A stretch of DNA of 44,031 nt from the NCBI GenBank assembly GCA_964383365.1, contig CAYLHF010000022.1, positions 1 to 44,031 of the forward strand, in the 5' to 3' direction. The notes beneath the pieces were generated by a model. It searched no databases. It worked only from the letters and a program-made list of their open reading frames with translations, and was not told the DNA's origin. The position numbers were made by a program, and so were the translations under genes. Source of the DNA: CAYLHF01 sp964383365 (lineage in GTDB: Bacteria; Bacteroidota; Rhodothermia; Rhodothermales; UBA10348). Positions 35,569 to 42,442 of the stretch are shown here, one piece after another (the first letter of the stretch is position 1; the number at the start of each line of letters is the position of its first letter).

Positions 35569-36060
35569 ATGCAGATTGGCATTCTCTCCGATACACACGG
35601 GTATTTTCACCCGGGTCTGGTATCATATTTTGAAAACGTCGATCTCATTCTCCACGCCGGAGATATCGGGAACGTTGATATTCTCATAGGCCTGGAGGCT
35701 CTCGCTCCCGTCCGGGCCGTGTTCGGAAATGTTGACGGGTTCGATATTAGACAATCATGGCCTGAATTCGATTCATTCGAGACGGCAGGAGTCCGTTTCT
35801 CGATGACGCATATCGCCGGGCATCCCGGAAGATGGCAACGGCAAGTGGACAGAAGACTCAATATCGACCCTCCGGACGTATTTATTTGCGGACACAGCCA
35901 TATTCTTCAAATCGAACGCGTACCGTCGCTCTCGAACATGCTGTTTGTTAACCCCGGTGCGGCCGGTAGGGAAGGATTCCATAAAGAGAAAACGTGTATT
36001 CGACTCACCATCGAAAAGAAGAAGGCAACACAGGCCGACGTCATTCATCTGGACGGCTGA
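35569..36060 (+). CDS. YfcE/MJ0936-family metallophosphoesterase
   Basis: A 163-residue cytoplasmic phosphoesterase. It begins MQIGILSDTHG with Asp8 and His10, continues LILHAGDIGNVD and VFGNVDG, and has the CGHSH motif near residue 109. These are the dimetal ligands of the family (DxH, GDxx, GNxD, GHxH). Members hydrolyse cyclic or simple phosphodiesters in vitro; the physiological substrate is unknown. Length is typical. It follows the putative outer-membrane protein by 6 bp and is probably in the same transcript. Confidence 0.95.
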   Translation: MQIGILSDTHGYFHPGLVSYFENVDLILHAGDIGNVDILIGLEALAPVRAVFGNVDGFDIRQSWPEFDSFETAGVRFSMTHIAGHPGRWQRQVDRRLNIDPPDVFICGHSHILQIERVPSLSNMLFVNPGAAGREGFHKEKTCIRLTIEKKKATQADVIHLDG

Positions 36061-36109
36061 CGTATCTTCCGTACAACCCGATCCATTCAAGTGAGAAAAC
36101 CAGGACCCG

Positions 36110-37849
36110 ATGGCAGAGACAGTAACAGATACGAGTCGTACGGATCGATTTGATCTCAGGGCGCTTTATGAAACGAGTCAACTGCTGAGTTCGTCCCTCG
36201 ATCTCGAGTTTGTGTTGAGCAATCTACTCCTTACGTCGATGAGTAAATTGCTTGTTACCCGCGGCACTGCACTGGTGTTCGATCCTGTTCAGAATAAATA
36301 TCAGGTCGCGGCCGTGAAAGGCGTATCGGACCTGTCTGTGGGAGACTTGCTCGGCCTCGACAGAGTGGACATGACCGGACCGAGCCAGGATGAAAGAATT
36401 CCGGATGTACTGACGGAAAAGGGCATTGTCCTCGTATTCCCTGTGGCCTTTGCTCACCGCGAACTCGGTGTGATCGGGTTGGGTAAGAAATTCGCAGGTC
36501 AGACTTTTTCCGATCAGGAACTGGAGTTCATGCAGTCTCTGGTGAACATGTCATCGTCTGCCGTTCACAATTCACTCATGGTCGAGGAACTGAAACTGGC
36601 CAATCGGGACCTTGACGGGAAAGTTCAGCAACTCAATACACTGTTTGATCTGTCCCAGGAGTTTAATTCTACCGTGGACCGGGCTCGCCTCGTCCGGTTA
36701 CTGACGTTTGCACTCATGGGGCAGATGCTGGTACAAAAACACGTCTTTCTCCTTGAAAGCCAGGAGGGTACCGATGAAGACGTGGTGCCCGGGACCAACA
36801 TTCATATCGTGACAACAAAGGGGATTTCAGAAGAAGTATTTGATGCCGGGCTTCTGGAAAAAATGCGTGCCAATACAGAACTCCTGCTCCTGGAAGACAA
36901 CGATGCCGGTACGTGGAAACCTCTTCGTGATGCTGGACTTTCCCTCATCGTACCAATCGTCCAGAAGGGTGAAACGAGAGCCATGATGTGTCTTGGCAGC
37001 AAGATGACTGGCGAATCATACCAACCGGACGAAATCGAATTTCTTCACGCACTCGGAAATCTTGCATTCGTTTCCCTCCAGAATTCGTATCTGGTCGATC
37101 AGCAGATAGAAAAAGAGCGACTCGAGGAAGAAATGCGCCTCGCGAGAGACATCCAGGAACGCCTTCAGCCGGAAAATATACCGGAGATGGAGGGGATAGA
37201 GACGGCCTGCCTCGCCATTCCGAGTCGACACGTAGCCGGTGACTACTTCGATGCCATCCGACTCGGTGGCCGGAAAATGCTTGTCGCCGTTGCCGACGTG
37301 ACAGGAAAGGGTGTTCCTGCGTCTCTCTTGATGTCCAATCTTCAGGCCTGCCTGCATGTGTTGGTTCCCATGGATGTCAGTCTCGAAGAGTCGACCCATC
37401 ATATGAATCGGGTCATCTGCGAAAATACCGGGTTCGACAAGTTCATTACGTATTTCCATGGCATTTATGACGGAGCGCAGCACACGTTTGATTACGTGAA
37501 TGCGGGTCATAATCCGGCCACTCTGGTCAGGGCCGACGGGACAGTAGAACTACTGGAAGAGGGTGGGTTGTTGCTGGGGGTTATGAAGGATATGCCCTAT
37601 GAACGAGGGGTGGTTCAACTGGGAGTCGGCGATGTGCTGTCCATATTTACTGACGGAGTCACGGAGGCCATGAGCCCGGATGACGAAGAATACGGTGAAC
37701 CACGACTGGAAAGTCTGCTCCAGGAAACCCGGCATCTGACAGCCAAAGAGATTCTGGATGCCGTCCATGCGGACATACGTGAGTTCACGTGTAACGTCCC
37801 CGTGCTGTCAGATGATCTTACCATGATCGTACTCAAGGTGACCGCATAG
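36110..37849 (+). CDS. SpoIIE-type (PP2C-like) serine phosphatase with two GAF domains
   Basis: A 579-residue cytoplasmic signalling protein. GAF-like domains span about residues 15-165 and 180-330 (start FDLRALYETSQLLSSSLDLE; second start LNTLFDLSQEFNSTVDRARL). A helical linker follows (RLEEEMRLARDIQERLQPE). The phosphatase domain runs from about 355 with AGDYFDAIRLGGRKMLVAVADVTGKGVPASLLMSNL, NAGHNPATLVR and SDDLTMIVLKV, giving the aspartates that bind Mn/Mg. It probably dephosphorylates a serine on an anti-anti-sigma factor (RsbU-like), sensing an unknown ligand. No anti-sigma or STAS gene lies next to it. AGGA lies upstream. Confidence 0.95.
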   Translation: MAETVTDTSRTDRFDLRALYETSQLLSSSLDLEFVLSNLLLTSMSKLLVTRGTALVFDPVQNKYQVAAVKGVSDLSVGDLLGLDRVDMTGPSQDERIPDVLTEKGIVLVFPVAFAHRELGVIGLGKKFAGQTFSDQELEFMQSLVNMSSSAVHNSLMVEELKLANRDLDGKVQQLNTLFDLSQEFNSTVDRARLVRLLTFALMGQMLVQKHVFLLESQEGTDEDVVPGTNIHIVTTKGISEEVFDAGLLEKMRANTELLLLEDNDAGTWKPLRDAGLSLIVPIVQKGETRAMMCLGSKMTGESYQPDEIEFLHALGNLAFVSLQNSYLVDQQIEKERLEEEMRLARDIQERLQPENIPEMEGIETACLAIPSRHVAGDYFDAIRLGGRKMLVAVADVTGKGVPASLLMSNLQACLHVLVPMDVSLEESTHHMNRVICENTGFDKFITYFHGIYDGAQHTFDYVNAGHNPATLVRADGTVELLEEGGLLLGVMKDMPYERGVVQLGVGDVLSIFTDGVTEAMSPDDEEYGEPRLESLLQETRHLTAKEILDAVHADIREFTCNVPVLSDDLTMIVLKVTA

Positions 37850-37870
37850 GGGATAGGGGGATCATTCGCT

Positions 37871-39247
37871 CTATGGTCGTCTGATCAATCGTTCGGGGTA
37901 AACCACCACGCTCTCAATTCCGTTCGTTCCCACGGATGATACGCCGTAGAGGAAGTTGTCTATGACCATGTTCTCGAGCGTATACTCTGTCACATTTCCG
38001 ACGTAGCGGTTGTGCTGCCACTCGGACGCCGTCGTTTCTCGCCAGTGCACAATATAGCCGGCCAGATCGGCGTCCTGGATTGGATCCCAGGCTAATCGGG
38101 TGGACGGCTGGACCGCACCGGCAATTCCGACATTCGTTGGTGCTGGCGGGGCCCACGCGAGAGCGGCCAGATTGATCGCATTCACCGCGGTCAGGCGCGA
38201 TGCGTAGTCGAAATCGACCCCTTCAAGTACGTCACCGTAGGCGATACCGTTCTCTATTCGGACATCCTGATGCTGGCGCGTGTAATTTTCGTGCGCCTCC
38301 ATGATGCGGATTCCCGGGAATCCAGCGTCGTTGAACGGCCTGTGATGTCCTCCACGGCCGAAGCGGTCCAGTCTGTAGATGAGAACGGGCTTCAGATCCG
38401 GGATATACTGACGGGTCAGCGCAACCACATATCGCGCCAGTTGTCTCGATACACCATCCACCTCTCCTCCATAAAAACGCCGTCGTCGTCGGGTTCGGTC
38501 GTCTTCAGTCACCGGGGTCGGTTCCGAAAAGACTCGAAAGGTCCGATTGTCTATTATTCCGTCTCCGCCCTCGATATTTCCGATCATATCGTTGTTGAGT
38601 ACACCTATAATTTCCCATCCATCCCGTCTTGCCCTGTCGGCCAGGTGTTTGCCTCCAAAGAGCCCCTGCTCTTCTCCAGAAAGACCGGTATAGACGATGC
38701 TCGTGGGGAATCGATATCGAGTTAACAGGCGCGCTGCTTCGAGTACGCCGGCCATACCAGACGCGTTGTCGTTGGCTCCGGGCGAGTCCAACGTATCGTT
38801 CAGGGAACTCGATACACGAGAGTCGATATCTCCCGACATGATCACGTATCGATTAGGATAGCGATATCCTCTCTGCACGGCAACGACGTTCACAATCCAC
38901 GTGTCTCGCGGAATCCGGGCGCTCTCGCCACCATGTTCGAGTGATCGATCATAGAAAATGTCCAGACACCGATCACAATTCGTTGATATCGTTTCAAATT
39001 CCTCTTTGATCCACCGTCTCGCGGCACCAATACCCCGAGTGGTACTGACTGTGTCTGAGAGTGTGTGCCTCGTCCCGAATCCGACGAGTGTCCGAATCGT
39101 GCGTTCAATCCGTTCTGCTGACGAACGGGTCGCAATTGAATACAACTCGGCGTTACTTCGAGGCGGGGCCGGTTGGGCGAACGAACAACAAACGGTTATC
39201 GGTACCAGTGTCAGCGTGAAGTACAATACGTATCTGTTCATGGTCAT
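37871..39247 (-). CDS. Secreted M28-family zinc peptidase with C-terminal FnIII-like domain
   Basis: A 458-residue exported peptidase. The signal peptide ends near CSFAQ. Metal ligands: Asp in PGANDNASG, Glu in SGEEQGLFGG, Asp in NNDMIG and His in GRGGHHRPF. Where most M28 enzymes have HxD (GHYDS), this one has GDIDS, with Asp in place of the first His; I recall this variant from a subgroup of proteobacterial M28 proteins. The last ~80 residues (WAPPAPTNVGIAG onward) form a fibronectin type III-like domain. The start overlaps the M1 gene's stop codon by one base (TGATG), implying coupled translation. Confidence 0.92.
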   Translation of the reverse strand: MTMNRYVLYFTLTLVPITVCCSFAQPAPPRSNAELYSIATRSSAERIERTIRTLVGFGTRHTLSDTVSTTRGIGAARRWIKEEFETISTNCDRCLDIFYDRSLEHGGESARIPRDTWIVNVVAVQRGYRYPNRYVIMSGDIDSRVSSSLNDTLDSPGANDNASGMAGVLEAARLLTRYRFPTSIVYTGLSGEEQGLFGGKHLADRARRDGWEIIGVLNNDMIGNIEGGDGIIDNRTFRVFSEPTPVTEDDRTRRRRRFYGGEVDGVSRQLARYVVALTRQYIPDLKPVLIYRLDRFGRGGHHRPFNDAGFPGIRIMEAHENYTRQHQDVRIENGIAYGDVLEGVDFDYASRLTAVNAINLAALAWAPPAPTNVGIAGAVQPSTRLAWDPIQDADLAGYIVHWRETTASEWQHNRYVGNVTEYTLENMVIDNFLYGVSSVGTNGIESVVVYPERLIRRP

Positions 39248-40890
39248 CACTGAGAAAATTCGTTCTTGAACAAAAGCCAGGAATTCGGATCCAGTTGGAT
39301 GCTGTCCGGGGCAGTAGCAGCGGATACCGAGAATACGGTATCTCTGCTCGTCAGTTCGAACGTGGCAATTACGGGACTCGTAGATCTTCCCGAGTACATA
39401 CCTATTGTCAGTGGAATCCTGAACACGGTCGATTCCTGTTTTTGATCGATGGCGATGTGTATCTCGCGTGAGGAACGGTCATACGTCCAGTCTCCTCCGA
39501 GGCGCGGATATCCGGGAGAGAAGATCCACTGGTCAAAAAAATCCTTCAATGTCTGTCCTGATGCCTCTTCCATCGTAATTCGAAAGTCCCGGGTCCAGGC
39601 ATTGGCATCTCGATACGTTCGGTAGTACGCCCGGATGCCCTGCCAGAAAGCATCATCCCCGATCTTTCGGCGTAGCATATGCAGTACCCAGCCCCCCTTC
39701 TGATACGTATTGGCACTCAGGAGTCGGTTCAGATCGGTAATGGTGGTATCGACGATGGGTGAGTCAGGCACTCGGTCGTTGAACGTAAAAATGCCGGCCC
39801 GCATCGCCGTCATGCCATCGACCAGGCGTTGGTGTCCATAGGTATGTTCCAGATAGAGTTGCGTGAAGTACGTAGCAAACCCCTCGCTAAGCCAGATGTG
39901 ATGCCAGTCCGCCTCGGAGACCGAATCTCCGAACCACTGGTGGGCTATCTCATGCGCAAGCAGACTCTCACTGCTCCTTGTCCCTGTAACGGACGATTCA
40001 CTGTAAAAAATATTGCCCGCATTTTCCATGCCTCCGTATCGCGTCCGAGACTGAACATTGGCCAGCTTCGCGTATGGGAACGGACCGATTGCCTCGTCGA
40101 AATAGGAGAGGATGTCTTTACCTGGTTCATAATCGAAGAATCCTTTTTCGCGGTCCTGTGGGTACACCCAGGTGGACACAGGCACCCCGCGAACCGAACC
40201 GACCTGCTCGGTAGCAAACCGCGCGGCACCGAATACCATTACTTTGGTAGCGAGTGCGACGTTGCTTTCCCAGTGCGTTCGTCTCTTCCCGTCACCCAGG
40301 TCGGTTTCCTCGATGAGGCGCCCGCTTCCCACTACCTGATAGCTGTTCGGGGCGGTTATGACGAATGCGCATGTGGCCTTGTCTGCCGGATGGTCCACGG
40401 TTGGCAGCCAGTGGCGTGCCCGGTCTGGCCAATTGTCTCCGAAAAACGTGCGGTCACCGAATTTATTTTCTGAGATGATCAGCCCATCTGCAGGGATTCC
40501 GTCATACGAAATCTCGATCGTGAATGAGGTCAGGGATCTGGCTTCGTGGGGCAGATCAATGATGAGGTCATCGTGCCTGTGGGTAAAGGTCAGGTCCGAG
40601 TCTTGCATGCGAACACTCGAAACGACCATGCCTTTCTCGCCCGATTTTCGGACAAGATTCAGATGTAATCGCTGCGTCCTGTCGTCGACGAGAGAGACAT
40701 TGACCAGAGCATGTGCCCGAATGGAATTGGTCTGGTCGGTGATCTCGATATGAAATACATACCCCAGGATGTCCACCCCGGGGTCCGGTTGGTCTCTATC
40801 CCGATGGGCGCCGGAATGGGAGAACGTAAGAGCGCAGGCGGTCAGTGAGAGAAACAGTAGAAGGGAACCGATTCCTGGTCGAATAGACAT
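39247..40890 (-). CDS. M1-family aminopeptidase, predicted lipoprotein
   Basis: A 547-residue exported gluzincin aminopeptidase. Motifs: GGMEN exopeptidase segment (286-290), zinc helix H313-E-I-A-H317, and third ligand E336 in SEGFATYF, at the 18-residue spacing. The N-terminus has a lipobox LTAC with Cys19 (MSIRPGIGSLLLFLSLTAC), so it is probably lipid-anchored. The ATG at 40890 is chosen since a longer reading from 41055 puts 55 non-signal residues in front. It cleaves N-terminal amino acids from peptides, which would suit the adjacent M28 peptidase. It is the first of the two coupled genes and has 400 bp of non-coding sequence upstream. Confidence 0.94.
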   Translation of the reverse strand: MSIRPGIGSLLLFLSLTACALTFSHSGAHRDRDQPDPGVDILGYVFHIEITDQTNSIRAHALVNVSLVDDRTQRLHLNLVRKSGEKGMVVSSVRMQDSDLTFTHRHDDLIIDLPHEARSLTSFTIEISYDGIPADGLIISENKFGDRTFFGDNWPDRARHWLPTVDHPADKATCAFVITAPNSYQVVGSGRLIEETDLGDGKRRTHWESNVALATKVMVFGAARFATEQVGSVRGVPVSTWVYPQDREKGFFDYEPGKDILSYFDEAIGPFPYAKLANVQSRTRYGGMENAGNIFYSESSVTGTRSSESLLAHEIAHQWFGDSVSEADWHHIWLSEGFATYFTQLYLEHTYGHQRLVDGMTAMRAGIFTFNDRVPDSPIVDTTITDLNRLLSANTYQKGGWVLHMLRRKIGDDAFWQGIRAYYRTYRDANAWTRDFRITMEEASGQTLKDFFDQWIFSPGYPRLGGDWTYDRSSREIHIAIDQKQESTVFRIPLTIGMYSGRSTSPVIATFELTSRDTVFSVSAATAPDSIQLDPNSWLLFKNEFSQ

Positions 40891-41292
40891 CTTTTCGAAG
40901 GTTGGTGCATGCGACGTCCCATCGTACGAAATTGCACTTCTCATTCCAACGACTATCGGTCCCTGTCCCCGGGAGAGCCGCAGGTCCCGCCGGGCGCGTA
41001 CCCCCTCAAATACACACCCGGCGATTGGATCAACCTGCGAGAATTCACCCTCCAATCACGACCGATAGATTCCGGAAAAAACGGAGTGTCTGATACAGTC
41101 TGACTTCCGGGTGCTCCCATTGTCATTAATCGGCTTTCTGAGAGCCCGATTTAACCGGTACAGCCGCGTAATTCGATTGGAGCCGGCATTAAGAACACGC
41201 AGAAAAGGCCCGATACAATAGGGTGATTGAGAGGACCGCCTTCGACGGAGATCCTTCGTGACAGATCCCGCAGTACCAGCCTAACGTATTCG
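40891..41292. other. 402-bp divergent intergenic region
   Basis: No gene was found between the M1 peptidase and the pilin-like cluster. A hairpin AATCGG/CCGATT lies at 41128-41151. The region should contain the promoters of both transcripts; neither could be located with confidence. The part of the longer M1 frame here (41055 to 40891) has no signal-peptide character and is treated as non-coding. Confidence 0.5.
41128..41151. promoter_or_regulatory. Imperfect hairpin upstream of the pilin-like cluster
   Basis: AATCGG and CCGATT pair exactly and are flanked by TTA and TAA; inside, CT pairs with AG with one bulged base. A short T-tract (TTTAA) follows. This could be a weak terminator or leader hairpin. 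It lies about 140 bp upstream of the first gene of the cluster. Confidence 0.25.
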
Positions 41293-41682
41293 ATGCCTCA
41301 GAGTCTCCAAGCTTTTCTCGCCATGATGCTGGCTACGATGGCCGCCCTGAGTCAGTTCAGGGCTCAGGTGACAACGTACGAGGATATGGTTCGGGGGGAG
41401 TATGAGATCATGGCCAATGCCGTAGCTATCGAACAAATCGAACTCATCGATCTGAACACCGCCTGGGCAAATCTGGAATCGGTAGATGGAGACACATTGG
41501 CGGTTACCTGGGCCGTTGGGACAGAGAGCGTTGCCTTCTCACTCGCATTCGCAGTTCAGTACGTGGATGAGTCGGGTGTACCATCAGGCATTCCGACGAC
41601 CGTGAAGGAGGTCTCGGTAACCGCGACCAATACAAAATTTTCCTCCGCCCTGGTCACACATACCCGCTTGTTTACCCAATAA
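41293..41682 (+). CDS. Pilin-like protein with N-terminal membrane helix (first of three)
   Basis: A 129-residue protein with a hydrophobic N-terminal helix of about 18 residues (SLQAFLAMMLATMAALSQF). An amphipathic continuation follows (TTYEDMVRGEYEIMANAVAI), then a beta-rich region with LAVTWAVGTESVAFSLAFAVQY and VKEVSVTATN. The plan resembles a type IV pilin or pseudopilin whose helix continues out of the membrane. There is no standard prepilin cleavage site (G/A followed by F/M...E) in front of the helix, so class III or an unrelated filament is possible. The ATG at 41293 starts the helix; an upstream frame from 41227 is less likely. It is 27 bp upstream of the next gene. Function is inferred. 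Confidence 0.72.
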   Translation: MPQSLQAFLAMMLATMAALSQFRAQVTTYEDMVRGEYEIMANAVAIEQIELIDLNTAWANLESVDGDTLAVTWAVGTESVAFSLAFAVQYVDESGVPSGIPTTVKEVSVTATNTKFSSALVTHTRLFTQ

Positions 41683-41709
41683 GATCCATACCCGGAGATC
41701 TCCTGATAT

Positions 41710-42282
41710 ATGCAGTTCCTTATTGATAATATGAGTGCCCTTCTCGTATTCACGGCTGTTGCCCTGATGGTGGCGGTCACTCAGTCGCGGGCAACCAACG
41801 ATTCTATTGAGCAGACGATCTCCTATGCATCGAAAAAACAACTTCTCGATCTGGGGACGACGCTGGAAGACGAAATAAAATTGATCGGCGAGGGAATGCC
41901 ATCCAATCAACACATCACGGCTTTTACCACCAACTCTGACGGGCAAACTACGAGTTTCAAGTTCTGGCGCAACGACGGAGTGGATGATCTGGAAGTCGAG
42001 TACAAACTTGTTTTTGTGGACTCTGTGACGACGACGACGGAAACGTTTGCGACGTACCGGATGGATCGCTACGAAAATGGAGTCATCGCCGGGTCCAGTC
42101 CATCATCTCTGAGAGATTTCAAGGTCGAGCCACTGAATGCGGCCGGAAACGTAACCGTTCCGGCCTCGGCCCGCCTGGTCCGTGTAGCGATCATCAATTC
42201 GTATCCGCTGGGCGATCTGGACAATATGTATATCGGGCAGACGCACTACGGTATTACCCTTCACCCTTCCAATCTGGACTAG
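41710..42282 (+). CDS. Pilin-like protein with N-terminal membrane helix (second of three)
   Basis: A 190-residue protein. After MQFLIDN comes the hydrophobic helix MSALLVFTAVALMVAVTQ, then an amphipathic stretch with Glu/Lys (IEQTISYASKKQLLDLGTTL). The C-terminal ~125 residues are beta-rich (SFKFWRNDGVDDLEVEYKLV and SARLVRVAIINSY). This matches a minor-pilin or pseudopilin plan, again without a recognisable leader peptide. GGAGA lies about 12 bases upstream. It follows the first pilin-like gene by 27 bp and precedes the third by 160 bp. I recall similar small proteins in Rhodothermota genomes, though no assigned function. Confidence 0.78.
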   Translation: MQFLIDNMSALLVFTAVALMVAVTQSRATNDSIEQTISYASKKQLLDLGTTLEDEIKLIGEGMPSNQHITAFTTNSDGQTTSFKFWRNDGVDDLEVEYKLVFVDSVTTTTETFATYRMDRYENGVIAGSSPSSLRDFKVEPLNAAGNVTVPASARLVRVAIINSYPLGDLDNMYIGQTHYGITLHPSNLD

Positions 42283-42442
42283 CCGTTGTGCCGGGTCTCG
42301 TTCCTCAAGGGTATCGCCAGAAACCCTGGTTCACTCGACATCCCGCGAGTCGGTTATTCATAGAGAAACTTAAATCGCTATTCAGCGCGGCCGATCCCTA
42401 CGGAGAAAGCCAAGACTACTGTCGTCACTGAGGTGAACCACC

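Noticed and set aside
39829..40473. 214-codon plus-strand frame opposite the M1 aminopeptidase
   Set aside because: The opposite strand carries HEIAH and GGMEN in the correct spacing; this frame has no such support.
42283..42442. Possible c-di-GMP (GEMM) riboswitch before the third pilin-like gene, suggested by GAGAAAGCC
   Set aside because: The remaining conserved GEMM bases and the second stem are absent; only weak 5-bp hairpins are visible.
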